Source of the DNA: an uncultured Pseudomonadales bacterium
GTDB lineage: Bacteria; Pseudomonadota; Gammaproteobacteria; Pseudomonadales; Azotimanducaceae
NCBI GenBank assembly: GCA_958295875.1
Contig: OY282379.1
Coordinates: 3,439,046 to 3,503,045, forward strand
Direction of reading: 5' to 3'
Length of the DNA: 64,000 bases
Shown: positions 42,765-52,181 of the stretch, one piece after another
How the letters are laid out: the number at the start of each line of letters is the position of its first letter
Numbering within the stretch: position 1 is the first letter of the stretch
The notes under the pieces: model-generated
Told to the model about the DNA's origin: nothing
The model's input: only the letters and a program-made list of their open reading frames with translations
The model's database searches: none
Made by a program: the position numbers and the translations under genes

Positions 42765-44795
42765 ATGGGCAAGCCACGTTTCAGCATTTGGGGGGCCGTA
42801 GTAGCGGCGCTGGGCCTGTTGGCGGCCTGCTCAGACGATGTGCGCCAAGTTGAGGACTACGCGGCGCCACCGTCGCCGCCGAGCGAAGACGTTGCGTCCA
42901 ACCCGGAGCGCAACGTCTATTTTGGCGACCTGCACACCCACACCACCCACTCCTTCGATGCCTATGTGCTCGGCACGTTGGTGACGCCGGATGAGGCGTA
43001 TCGACATGCCAAGGGCGAAGCCGTCCGCAATGCGTTCGGCTTGGAAATGCGGTTGCCGGCGCCGCTTGACTTCTTCGCCGTCACCGACCACGGCATGTAT
43101 CTGGGCGTGTTGGCGCAGTGGGCGGATGCAACGAGCGAGGTGGGGCAATTGCCCGGCGCGCTGCCGTTCCACGGCGTTAACCGCCCGGAGCAGCGCAATC
43201 CAAGGTCTGCCCAAGAACGGAGTGCGCTGTTCCGTCAGGAGACTCGCAAAGTGCGCGCCATCGAAGGCGGCGTCATGGAGCGCTTGGCGGCGTGGGCGAA
43301 CAACCATCCGGCGCAGGAGTCCCCTTACTTCGACGACGCCGCCCACCGCGCCGCATGGCGCGACATCATCGACGCCGCAGAGCGCCACAATGCGGCCGGC
43401 GAGTTCACCACCTTCATCGCCTATGAGTGGACGTCCAGCACCGTGCCGCCAGAATCTGCCGCATACCACCGCAACGTCTTCTTCGCCGGCTCCGTGGCCC
43501 CGCTGCGGCCGTTCTCGATGATCGACTCGCGCCACCCGGAGGACCTGTGGGCGTGGATGGACGCGCTGCGCGCCAAAGGGGCGGACAGCATCGCCATCCC
43601 GCACAACTCCAACCAGTCCAACGGGCAGGTGTTCAAGCTGCGCTACTCGGATGGACGCCCCATCGACAGCGCTTTCGCCGCGCTCAGGATGCGCAACGAG
43701 ATGCTGGTGGAGGTGACGCAGGCGAAGGGCACCTCCGAGACCCATCCGCGGCTGTCGCCGGAAGATGAGTGGGCGAACTTCGAGATACTCAACACGCGCA
43801 AGGGCAAGATCTCCGCTTCCAGCAAGCCGCAGGGGAGCTATGTGCGCGAAGCGCTCATCAACGGCCTGGCCTTGCAGCAAGAGGGCCGCGGCAACCCGTT
43901 CAAGGTGGGCGTCGTCGGCTCCACGGACAACCACAACGGCGCTTCTTCCGTTGATGAGTCCAACCACTTTGGTTCCACGCCGGTGACCGGGACGGCGGAG
44001 AATCGCGGCTCGGTGCCCATCTCCGCCGAGCGATTGGCGTTCATGGCAGCGCTGCCAGACCGCTTCCAGAGCCAAACGAACACATCGTCCGAAGCCCAAG
44101 GCGAGTACTTCGGGATGCGCGGCGCACAATTCAGCTCCTCCGGGCTCGCCGCCATCTGGGCCGAGTCCAACACCCGCGAGGCGCTGTTTGCCGCCATGAA
44201 GCGCAAAGAGACCTACGGCACCTCCGGCCCGCGCATCAAGCTGCGCTTCTTCGGCGGCTTTGGCCTCGATGCGCTGGATTTGGAGAGCCCCACCCTGGCG
44301 GCGGACGCCTACGCGGCCGGCGTCAGCATGGGGGGAGACTTGGCGGCGAGCGGCGATGCCCCGCCGCAATTCCTCGTGTGGGCGCAGCGCGACCCGCTGA
44401 GCGCGCCGCTGCAACGCGTGCAGATCGTGAAGGGGTGGCATGACACGGGCTATCGGCGCGAGAATCGGGAACGCGTCTACGACGTGGCCTGTTCAGACGG
44501 CCTGAACGTCGATGCCGACACCCACCGTTGCCCGGACAACGGCGCGACCGTTGACCTTTCGTCCTGCGCCATCAGCACGGATGTCGGCGCCCAAGCGCTG
44601 CGCACTGTGTGGACCGACCCAGACTTCGAGCCCGGCGTGCCCGCCGTGTACTACGTTCGAGTGTTGGAGAACCCCACCTGCCGGTGGACGACTTGGGATG
44701 CGGTGCGCGCTGGCGTAGCGCCCAGGGCCGGCCTGCCGACAACGATTCAAGAGCGCGCCTGGTCTTCGCCCATCTGGTACGCGGCCGGCGCCTAA
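42765..44795 (+). CDS. DUF3604 lipoprotein (PHP-like fold)
   Basis: A 676-residue exported protein. The lipoprotein signal ends LGLLAAC at Cys22. The core is DUF3604, with the metal-site motif YFGDLHTHTTHSFDA near residues 50-64, FFAVTDHGMYLG, SIAIPHNSNQSNG and GVVGSTDNHNG, which match PHP-phosphoesterase-type metal ligands. GGAGG lies at the end of the preceding gene. Function is unestablished; a periplasmic or outer-surface metal-dependent hydrolase is likely. It follows the aldo/keto reductase by 4 bases. Confidence 0.9.
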   Translation: MGKPRFSIWGAVVAALGLLAACSDDVRQVEDYAAPPSPPSEDVASNPERNVYFGDLHTHTTHSFDAYVLGTLVTPDEAYRHAKGEAVRNAFGLEMRLPAPLDFFAVTDHGMYLGVLAQWADATSEVGQLPGALPFHGVNRPEQRNPRSAQERSALFRQETRKVRAIEGGVMERLAAWANNHPAQESPYFDDAAHRAAWRDIIDAAERHNAAGEFTTFIAYEWTSSTVPPESAAYHRNVFFAGSVAPLRPFSMIDSRHPEDLWAWMDALRAKGADSIAIPHNSNQSNGQVFKLRYSDGRPIDSAFAALRMRNEMLVEVTQAKGTSETHPRLSPEDEWANFEILNTRKGKISASSKPQGSYVREALINGLALQQEGRGNPFKVGVVGSTDNHNGASSVDESNHFGSTPVTGTAENRGSVPISAERLAFMAALPDRFQSQTNTSSEAQGEYFGMRGAQFSSSGLAAIWAESNTREALFAAMKRKETYGTSGPRIKLRFFGGFGLDALDLESPTLAADAYAAGVSMGGDLAASGDAPPQFLVWAQRDPLSAPLQRVQIVKGWHDTGYRRENRERVYDVACSDGLNVDADTHRCPDNGATVDLSSCAISTDVGAQALRTVWTDPDFEPGVPAVYYVRVLENPTCRWTTWDAVRAGVAPRAGLPTTIQERAWSSPIWYAAGA

Positions 44796-44914
44796 TGCTG
44801 CGCCCCGCCTTGTGGCGGGCCAGCGATGCCGTGGCGGCTGGGCCGCGCCGGGGCGCCGCCACCCTGCCGTATACTCGCTGGCGCACGCACTTCCACGCAC
44901 TTCAGGGCCTTCGC

Positions 44915-46054
44915 ATGAACACCGACATTCGCCCCTATCGCATCGACATTCCCGCTGCCGAGCTAGACGACTTGAACGCGCGCCTCGCCAACACACGTTG
45001 GCCCGAAGCCGAGCTGGTGGATGACTGGACGCAGGGGATACCGCTCAGCTACGTGCAGGAGCTCTGCGAGCACTGGCGCGGCGCCTACGATTGGCGCGCC
45101 ACGGAAGCCCGCATCAATGCCATGCCCCAGTTCAAGACGGACATCGATGGCTGCGGCATTCACTTCCTGCATGTGCGTTCACCCGCGCCCGGCGCCCGGC
45201 CGTTGGTGTTGACGCATGGCTGGCCCGGCTCCATCGTCGAGTTTCTGAAGGTCATCGGCCCGCTTTCGGACCCAGCGGCGCACGGCGGCAACCCCGAAGA
45301 CGCCTTCCATGTGGTCGTGCCGGCCCTGCCTGGCTACGGCTTTTCGGACAAGCCAAGCGAGGCGGGCTGGGGAGTGGAGCGCATCGGTCGGGCGTGGGCG
45401 ACGCTGATGGCACGGCTCGGCTACGACCAGTACTTTGCCCAAGGGGGAGACTGGGGCGCCGCGGTCACCTCCGCCATCGGCATGGACGACACCGACCACT
45501 GCGCCGGCGTCCACGTCAACATGCCGGTGATCGGCCGGGTGGATACGCCGCCCGAGGAGATGACGGAACTGGAGCAGAGCTCCATCCGCGCCCGCAAGTT
45601 CTACCAAGATTGGGATTCGGGCTATTCCAAGCAGCAGAGCACCCGGCCGCAGACGTTGGGCTATGGCTTGGTCGATTCGCCGGCCGCGCAAGCCGCTTGG
45701 ATCGTGGAGAAGTTCTACCAGTGGACCGATTGCCAAGGCCATCCGGAGAACGTGCTCTCCCGCGATGAACTTCTGGACAACGTGATGCTCTATTGGCTGC
45801 CGGGCTGCGGGGCGTCCTCCGCGCGCCTCTATTGGGAGAGCTTCGCGCGCGGGCGCTTGGACGACGTGACCGTGCCATCCGGTTGCAGCCTGTTCCCCAA
45901 GGAGATCTTCCGCGCCTCCCGCCGCTGGCTGGAAACCCGCATGAAGGACTTGCGCTACTACAACTTGCTGGACAAGGGCGGGCACTTTGCCGCCTTCGAG
46001 CAACCGGAGCTTTTCGTCAACGAGGTGCGCGCCTGCTTCCGGCTGATGCGTTAG
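44915..46054 (+). CDS. Epoxide hydrolase (alpha/beta-hydrolase with EHN domain)
   Basis: A 379-residue enzyme opening epoxides to diols. Residues 5-110 are the N-terminal EHN domain (YRIDIPAAELDDLNARLANT). Then the alpha/beta-hydrolase core with the oxyanion-hole HGWPGS, nucleophile Asp near residue 179 in FAQGGDWGAAV, and the catalytic His near 355 in DKGGHFAAFEQP. Start ATG 44915; a TATACT box lies about 36 bases upstream. No signal peptide, so cytoplasmic. It overlaps no neighbour but the next small gene is close behind. Confidence 0.9.
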   Translation: MNTDIRPYRIDIPAAELDDLNARLANTRWPEAELVDDWTQGIPLSYVQELCEHWRGAYDWRATEARINAMPQFKTDIDGCGIHFLHVRSPAPGARPLVLTHGWPGSIVEFLKVIGPLSDPAAHGGNPEDAFHVVVPALPGYGFSDKPSEAGWGVERIGRAWATLMARLGYDQYFAQGGDWGAAVTSAIGMDDTDHCAGVHVNMPVIGRVDTPPEEMTELEQSSIRARKFYQDWDSGYSKQQSTRPQTLGYGLVDSPAAQAAWIVEKFYQWTDCQGHPENVLSRDELLDNVMLYWLPGCGASSARLYWESFARGRLDDVTVPSGCSLFPKEIFRASRRWLETRMKDLRYYNLLDKGGHFAAFEQPELFVNEVRACFRLMR

Positions 46055-46065
46055 CCACTGCCCGC

Positions 46066-46422
46066 GTGGCGCGCTTGGCCACCGTCGGCCAAGATGGCGC
46101 GCCGCACATCGTGCCGGTGGTGTTCGCGCACCGCGCCGGCACGGTGTGGATGCCCATCGATGGCAAACCGAAGCGCCATGCGCGCCTACAGCGCCTCGCC
46201 AACATCCGCGCCAACCCCCGCGTGGCATTGCTCATCGACCACTACGCCGAGGATTGGCAGGCGCTATGGTGGGTGCGCGTGGAAGGCATGGCTCAAGCGG
46301 TGAGCGGCGATGCCGATGGCGAGCGGGCGCTCAAGCTGAAGTATCCACAGTACGCCGCGGTGCCGATTTCGTCGCTCATTCGGCTCGACGTCGAGCGCAC
46401 CCTCGGCTGGCAGGCACAGTGA
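46066..46422 (+). CDS. PPOX-class (pyridoxamine-phosphate-oxidase fold) protein
   Basis: A split-barrel flavin/F420-binding protein of the Rv0121-like group: ARLATVGQDGAPHIVPVVFA, KPKRHARLQRLANIRANPRV, and WWVRVEGMAQ. The start is uncertain: GTG 46066 gives 118 residues; the frame and the family similarity (ADALATARVARLA) begin earlier, inside the end of the epoxide hydrolase, but no standard start is there. Either a CTG start at 46033 is used or a few N-terminal residues were lost. Role unknown. Confidence 0.75.
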   Translation: MARLATVGQDGAPHIVPVVFAHRAGTVWMPIDGKPKRHARLQRLANIRANPRVALLIDHYAEDWQALWWVRVEGMAQAVSGDADGERALKLKYPQYAAVPISSLIRLDVERTLGWQAQ

Positions 46423-46447
46423 CGCTGGCGCCGCTGACCAAGCCCCC

Positions 46448-47767
46448 CTAGCCGCGCGGCGCTCGAATCGCCAAGATCAACAGCGCCGCGATCAAGTTCG
46501 CCACCGCGACGCTGAGGAGCGCGCCGTGGTAGTCCCCCACAACATCGTGGTAGTAGGAGACGGCGAGCGGTGCGCCGGCGCCGAATGCCAGCGAGAACGG
46601 CAAGGCGGCGCTGCGCACGGCGCCCAAGTGGCGACGCCCAAAGAACGACGCCCAAATGACCTCCTGCAGGGGAATCATGCCGCCCCAGCCAACGCCGAGC
46701 AGGAAGAAGGCGGCGTAGATGCCGACGAGCGACCCGGACGCAACGCTCAACACGATGGCCGCGGTGGCGATGCCGGTCAGCGCCGAGCCGATGGCGGCCA
46801 ACGGCTTGGCGCCCAGCCGCGTTGCCGTGCCTTCGCCTGCGTCTCCTTTGCCTCGCGTCGGGGTGCCCAAGCGGTCGATCAAGTGGCCCCACACCGGCTT
46901 CGTCAGCATCGCCGGAATGGAGGCGACGACCATCATGAACGCCGCCGTCGCGCGGCTGTGGCCGGCGTCCGTGAGGTACGGGACCGTTTGCAGCAGCATC
47001 ACGCCGATGTTGATGACGAACAGGCCGAACGCCAGGATGAGCAGGTAGAAGCTGGCGTTGCCAAGCGCCTGCCGGCGCGTCATCGAGCGCGCGTAGTCTG
47101 CTTCGGCGCGCCGTGTGCGGCCGGCGGCCGCGTCCACGTCGGTGTGGCCATCTGGGCGCAAGCCGAAGTCTTCCGGCGCGCGGCGCATCAACAACGCAAA
47201 CGGCAACGCGCACACCAGCGCCGTCACCCCGAGGCCCTGCCAAGCGGCGCGCCAGCCCCAGGCATCGATGGCCCAGGTGGCGGCGGGGGTGAGCGCGATG
47301 CCGCCGAAGGAGACGCCCATCGCCGCCAGCGCCACGGCCCGCCCACGCAGTTCCACAAACCACTTGGCAAGCGTCACGTTGGCCACCAAGTTGCCGAACA
47401 TCGCAGCGCTCGCGGTGAGCAGCACGCCGTTCAGCACAATCCAACCGGCCAGCGTCTGCACCGTGCTCAGCGCCCACAGCGATGCGGCGCTCAGCACCAC
47501 GCCGGCGATCATGAACGGCCGGCCACCGAAACGATCCACCCACGCGCCGATGAAGAAGCCGGTGAGCGCCATCACGAAGCCGCCCAAGGAGCGTGGGATG
47601 GTGAACTCGGCTCGCGTCCAACCCAAGTCCGCCGTCATCGGCGCCAAGAAGGCGCCGGCCACATAGTTCGTGACGCCGTGTGAAATGAACTGCGTGGCAA
47701 AGGCGCCGACAATCAGCCAGTAGCCGAAGTAGAGCCGCGGCGCCCCGGCGACGGAACTAGCTGCCAA
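46448..47767 (-). CDS. MFS transporter (monocarboxylate/oxalate-formate-like)
   Basis: A 439-residue inner-membrane carrier with twelve hydrophobic helices and a central charged loop (RTRRAEADYARSMTRRQAL). The first helix FGYWLIVGAFATQFISHGV and the loop GAWVDRFGGRPFMIAG are typical of MFS members related to monocarboxylate and oxalate:formate carriers. Its start lies 11 bases inside the end of the DUF5916 gene, so they share a message. Substrate unknown. Confidence 0.9.
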   Translation of the reverse strand: MAASSVAGAPRLYFGYWLIVGAFATQFISHGVTNYVAGAFLAPMTADLGWTRAEFTIPRSLGGFVMALTGFFIGAWVDRFGGRPFMIAGVVLSAASLWALSTVQTLAGWIVLNGVLLTASAAMFGNLVANVTLAKWFVELRGRAVALAAMGVSFGGIALTPAATWAIDAWGWRAAWQGLGVTALVCALPFALLMRRAPEDFGLRPDGHTDVDAAAGRTRRAEADYARSMTRRQALGNASFYLLILAFGLFVINIGVMLLQTVPYLTDAGHSRATAAFMMVVASIPAMLTKPVWGHLIDRLGTPTRGKGDAGEGTATRLGAKPLAAIGSALTGIATAAIVLSVASGSLVGIYAAFFLLGVGWGGMIPLQEVIWASFFGRRHLGAVRSAALPFSLAFGAGAPLAVSYYHDVVGDYHGALLSVAVANLIAALLILAIRAPRG

Positions 47768-50642
47768 AGCGATAGCGCAGCTTCACCACGAAGAGGTCGA
47801 TCACCGGCTCGTTCAGCGCATCCCGGAACAAGTCATCGAACGGCGCTTCGCCGCGGTCCGGCAGGTTGCTGCCGCGCGTGTAGACGACGAAGAGGTCAGA
47901 CAGCGGCGCGATCTGCCAGCGATAACGAAGCTGCGCCGTCATCCGGCTGATGGTGAAGTCGTCGCTTGGGGCTCCAGGCGCCTTCGCCACGCGCAGCATC
48001 CTGCCTGGGCGCTCCGGCACCCGGTAGAACTCCTCCTCATCGGCGCGGATGCCGGCCCACTGCATGGTCAAGCGCAGCTGCTGGCGGGCGCTGATGAAGT
48101 AATCCATGGCGAGGCGCGGCTGCCAATCCTTGGCGGTGAACGAGGTGAACTCGCGGTCTTCCTGATGCAGGAGCCAGCCTTCCCGTTGGTTGTAGATGAA
48201 GTCCATGTCCAGCGAGAAGCGGTGGCCGGGCTTCAGGGTGAAGCCGAAGCCGGCGCGGTAGTTCCAACCATCGAGATCTTCCCGAAAGCCGCCGGCAACC
48301 ACGCTCCAGCTGAATGGCTTGCTGGTCTCCGTTCCATAGCCAAGCTGCAGCTGCATCCGGTCGTCTTTGCGGTAGGTGCCGTTGCCGCGGCTCTCAAGGT
48401 CGTCCCAACCCGAAGGAAAGACGTTGAGATCTGTGCGCACCTCCGACCCGTTGTGGAACATCAGGCTGTTGCGAATGAACATGCCGCGGCGAATCGCGTG
48501 CCCTTCGTCGTTCACCCAGACGCCGGTGGTGACGCCGCTGCGCCACTGTCGAAAGCGGCGCATGCCGGAGCGGGTGTAGTCGAAGCTGTAGCGCACGCCG
48601 CGCAGGTTGTTGCGGTCCAGAAAGCCCAAGTCGTTGATGTTCAGGGCGTCGTCCGTGTAGTCCGCGCTGAAGCGATGGCGCACTCCACGCCGGGGCGTCC
48701 ACGTCCAGTCCGTCATCACGCCATAGCCGACCTCGTGCCCATCCTCGGCGTCGTCGATGTCGCTCTGCAGGAGCTGCACATCCACCTTCACCTTGCCGCT
48801 GCCGCTCAGATAGTGGCCGTCCACGCCATGCACCAAGGCTTGGCGCTGCGGGTGATCGAGGATGGTGCCGATGTAGCCGACAGAGCGGCGGCCGTCGCCA
48901 ACGGATTCCACGAGGCCGCGCAGCACGCCAAAGTCTCGCCCCTCGCCCTTCAACAGCACTTCTTTGCCAGCTCGCGTGCCGCGCAGCGTCGGCGTGTCTT
49001 CCAGCGCCGTCAGCACGCCGTAGCGGAACGGGCCGGTCTGCCCCGTGAGCTTGGCGGCGCCGAGCAGCTCGGTCGGGCGCGACTCCTCATGGCCCGCGAC
49101 GTCCACGTCGCTCGGAATGGGCAGCAGCGCTTTGCCGCCGATGCGCCGCGTGTTCAGCAAGGTGGTGGGCGGGCGGGTGAACGCCTCCGTGGTGGCGCGG
49201 GCGCCGATGGAGGAACTGGAGCCACTGGCGCTGCCGCTGCCGGGCCGCGGCGTGGCCGAACGCGGTGAAGTGAGGAATATCTCGTTGCCCTCCACGAAGA
49301 AGAGCCGCTTCTCTGGGAAGAACGTTTCGCGGGACGTGAGGTTGATGACCACATCGTCGGATTCGACCGCGCCGAAGTCTGGCGTGACGGCGGCGGTGAC
49401 TTGGAAGTTTGACGATGGCCGCCAGAACACGTCGAGGCCCGTGTTCCAACTCTCGTCGCCGGCCACCCGGTCGGAGGCGCCGGCCACATACGGAAACAGG
49501 GTGAACTGGGGCTGCGGGGTGAGGCTGGAAAGCTGCATCGAGCCCAGCTGCGACATGAAGCGGGCAGCGGTGAACGGCAGCGCCGGCCAACCCCAGCGCT
49601 CGTCGATGTAGGCGACCTTGCGGTTCACCCAGAAGCCCATCTCGCGGTTCCCCTCCACAGCCGGCATGGCCATCATGGCCCACGGCAGGAACATCTCCAT
49701 GCTCCAGCCATCCTCGGTTTCAGCGGTGGCGCTCTCCCACGGGCCGTCCCATTCGTAGCTGAAGTCTCGTTCCGGGGCGACCTTGCCGTCCATCACCGTG
49801 CCGCCCAAGTTCACCGAGAACCAATAGCCGTAGAGGCCGGCGCCGGAGGTGTCCAGCGTCAGGCCGAAGCTGTCGCGGTTGATGTACTCGTCGCGGGAGG
49901 TGAGCCGCTTGAGCAGCGTCTCCGGCGGCTGCTCCATCCAAGCGCCCACATACAGGCCCTCTTCGGTGTGGAAGAAGCGGGCGACGGTGCGAAAGCGCGC
50001 CGGCCCCAGCGTGTCCGGTTCGATGACGACCATGTTGTCGTAGCCGGGGACTTCTGCCCAAAACGCCTCGTCCAAGGCGCCATCCAACTCGAAGGCGAGG
50101 CCGCGCTCTGCCATGCGGGGCACGACGATGGCGTCGCCGGAGGGTGTGGCAAGCCGCAGTTCCGACTCGCCGGCGTCGGCGGCGTCCGGCGCTGGCATGG
50201 CGACGGCCCGCGTTGTGGATGATTGCGGCGTGGCCGCGGGTTGCGATTCATCCGCCAAGGCGGGGGGCGTGGGCGCGTCAGCGGCGTCCGCGTCGTGGGC
50301 CGCGGCAGGTTCAAGCGGTTCGACGATACCGGTCGCGGGCACGCCCGCGGTGATGGCCGCCCCCAGCGTCGATGCCTCCCGAAGCAGCCAGACGTCCAAC
50401 CAGCCGGCAGCGATGGCACGGTCGCGCAGGGCGGCGGACACGGCGGTGGCGGCTACTGGGCCGACCACGCGGTGGCGGCGGCCGTCAGAGACAACACTCG
50501 CGTCCACGCCGAAGGCTTCCCGCACCTCCGCAGCTAGGGAATCGGCGTTGTTGACGTTCTGGAAGCTGCCAAAGACGACGCGCGCTTCGGCCATTGCCGC
50601 GGTCGCCATCCACAACAGCGCAACGACGAGAGCCAGTCTCAT
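47757..50642 (-). CDS. DUF5916 outer-membrane-type protein with SPOR-like and CBM9-like domains
   Basis: A 961-residue exported protein. Signal peptide LALVVALLWMATAAMA, then a SPOR-like repeat near residues 20-90 (VVFGSFQNVNNADSLAAEVR), a linker rich in Ala and Pro, a CBM9-like carbohydrate-binding domain near 185-340 (ELDGALDEAFWAEVP, RFFHTEEGLYVGAWM), and a long beta-strand-rich DUF5916 C-terminus ending LRYRFGS, which looks like an outer-membrane barrel with a C-terminal aromatic. GGAG precedes the ATG. The MFS gene follows. A surface role in binding glycan or substrate is likely but unproven. Confidence 0.85.
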   Translation of the reverse strand: MRLALVVALLWMATAAMAEARVVFGSFQNVNNADSLAAEVREAFGVDASVVSDGRRHRVVGPVAATAVSAALRDRAIAAGWLDVWLLREASTLGAAITAGVPATGIVEPLEPAAAHDADAADAPTPPALADESQPAATPQSSTTRAVAMPAPDAADAGESELRLATPSGDAIVVPRMAERGLAFELDGALDEAFWAEVPGYDNMVVIEPDTLGPARFRTVARFFHTEEGLYVGAWMEQPPETLLKRLTSRDEYINRDSFGLTLDTSGAGLYGYWFSVNLGGTVMDGKVAPERDFSYEWDGPWESATAETEDGWSMEMFLPWAMMAMPAVEGNREMGFWVNRKVAYIDERWGWPALPFTAARFMSQLGSMQLSSLTPQPQFTLFPYVAGASDRVAGDESWNTGLDVFWRPSSNFQVTAAVTPDFGAVESDDVVINLTSRETFFPEKRLFFVEGNEIFLTSPRSATPRPGSGSASGSSSSIGARATTEAFTRPPTTLLNTRRIGGKALLPIPSDVDVAGHEESRPTELLGAAKLTGQTGPFRYGVLTALEDTPTLRGTRAGKEVLLKGEGRDFGVLRGLVESVGDGRRSVGYIGTILDHPQRQALVHGVDGHYLSGSGKVKVDVQLLQSDIDDAEDGHEVGYGVMTDWTWTPRRGVRHRFSADYTDDALNINDLGFLDRNNLRGVRYSFDYTRSGMRRFRQWRSGVTTGVWVNDEGHAIRRGMFIRNSLMFHNGSEVRTDLNVFPSGWDDLESRGNGTYRKDDRMQLQLGYGTETSKPFSWSVVAGGFREDLDGWNYRAGFGFTLKPGHRFSLDMDFIYNQREGWLLHQEDREFTSFTAKDWQPRLAMDYFISARQQLRLTMQWAGIRADEEEFYRVPERPGRMLRVAKAPGAPSDDFTISRMTAQLRYRWQIAPLSDLFVVYTRGSNLPDRGEAPFDDLFRDALNEPVIDLFVVKLRYRFGS

Positions 50643-50736
50643 GCGAACTCCGTGACGGAATTGCTTATTCTAACTGAGCCTTGCCGGAACCCTTTGCCAG
50701 GCGAGAGGCCCGACGCTGACCACCAGCACAGACATC

Positions 50737-52128
50737 TTGACACTGTTGCAGCCCGTGCTGGCGCGAGCCGTGCCCGGCTGCGCGGTCGAGGGGGTTGAAC
50801 GCCTCTCGGCCGGCGCCAGCCAAGAGACCTATCGCGTGGACGCGAAGACGGCGAACGGGCCGCGTTCCTTCGCGTTGCGGCGCGCCGCCGGCGGGGCGCA
50901 GGCAGAAGGCACGCTCGGCTTGGCCACCGAGGCCAAGCTGATGATGGCGGCGCGCGCGGCCGGCGTCCCGGCGCCGGAGGTGCTCCATGTGCTCGACGCC
51001 GCCGAGGGGCTCGGCGATGGCTTCATCATGGCTTGGCTCGATGGCGAGACCTTGGGCGCGCGCATCGTCCGTGAAGACGCCTTGGCCGACGCGCGCAAAC
51101 GTCTCGCTTACGACTGCGGCGTTGCCTTGGCCCGCACTCACGGCATCGATGTGGCGGCGGCGGGCTTGGCGCCGCTCTTGCCCACCGCCACGCCCGAGGA
51201 ACTCGTGCATGAGACATGGGACCGCTACAAGGCATTCGACACGCCGCAGCCCATGATCGACTACGCGGGGTGCTGGCTCTTGGAGCACCTGCCGAGGGGC
51301 GTCGAGCCGCGCTTGGTGCATGGCGACTTCCGCAACGGCAACATCATGGTGGCGCGTGCCGGCATCGTCGCCGTGTTGGATTGGGAAATCGCGCACCGCG
51401 GCGACCCAATGCGCGACTTGGGCTGGCTCTGCACCAGCTCGTGGCGCTTTGGAGGCGCGGCGCCAGTGGGTGGGTTCGGCAGCTACGAGGACTTGTTCCA
51501 GGGCTACGAGGACGCAAGCGGCCGCGCCGTGGACGCAGACCATGTGCGGTTCTGGGAAGTGTTCGGCTCGTTCTGGTGGGCCGTGGGCTGCCTCGGCATG
51601 GCAGACCGCTACCGCAACGGGCCAGATCCATCCGTCGAGCGTCCGGGTATCGGGCGGCGCTCCTCCGAATGTCAGATGGATTGCGTGAACCTGTTGATTC
51701 CCGGCCGCATCGACTTGGCGCCGGGGCCGTCGCGGCCAAGCGATGTGGACATGCCGCGCCTTGAGGAACTGTTGGTGAGCGTGCGCGACTTCCTGCGTGG
51801 CGAAGTGATGGGTGCGACTGCGGGGCGCATGCGCTTCCTCGCCCGCGTGGCGGCCAACTCGTTGGACATCGTTCTGCGCGACAACGCGCTCGGCCCCAAT
51901 GCCCGCGCCGCCGAGGAGCGCGGGCTGCAGGCGCTCTTCAACAGCGCGGAGGAGCTCGCCAGCTTGCGCTGGCGGCTGACTCGGGGGCTGCGCGACGGCA
52001 GCGTTGCATTGTCGCTGCCGGGCCTCGCCGAACACCTGCGCCAATCCGTCGCGGCGCAGTTGGCCATCGACCAACCCAAGTACCGGGCACTGCAAACGGC
52101 GTTGGCAATGGCGGAAGGGGCAAGCTGA
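50737..52128 (+). CDS. Phosphotransferase family protein (aminoglycoside-phosphotransferase fold)
   Basis: A 463-residue kinase-fold protein. Seen: LSAGASQETYRVDAKT (nucleotide loop), the Brenner motif LVHGDFRNGNIMV and the metal-binding VAVLDWEIAHRGDPMRDLGW. Members next to acyl-CoA dehydrogenases, as here, belong to the ACAD10/11-like group, which phosphorylate 4-hydroxyacyl-CoA in lipid breakdown. The C-terminal 130 residues are an extra helical region. The start is TTG 50737 with no strong ribosome binding site, so it is tentative. An acyl-CoA dehydrogenase lies at 53443. Confidence 0.87.
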   Translation: MTLLQPVLARAVPGCAVEGVERLSAGASQETYRVDAKTANGPRSFALRRAAGGAQAEGTLGLATEAKLMMAARAAGVPAPEVLHVLDAAEGLGDGFIMAWLDGETLGARIVREDALADARKRLAYDCGVALARTHGIDVAAAGLAPLLPTATPEELVHETWDRYKAFDTPQPMIDYAGCWLLEHLPRGVEPRLVHGDFRNGNIMVARAGIVAVLDWEIAHRGDPMRDLGWLCTSSWRFGGAAPVGGFGSYEDLFQGYEDASGRAVDADHVRFWEVFGSFWWAVGCLGMADRYRNGPDPSVERPGIGRRSSECQMDCVNLLIPGRIDLAPGPSRPSDVDMPRLEELLVSVRDFLRGEVMGATAGRMRFLARVAANSLDIVLRDNALGPNARAAEERGLQALFNSAEELASLRWRLTRGLRDGSVALSLPGLAEHLRQSVAAQLAIDQPKYRALQTALAMAEGAS

Positions 52129-52181
52129 GGGGATGGGCGGCCCGGCGACGCTGCGCGCCCTAGGCGCCAACGGTGAGCGCC

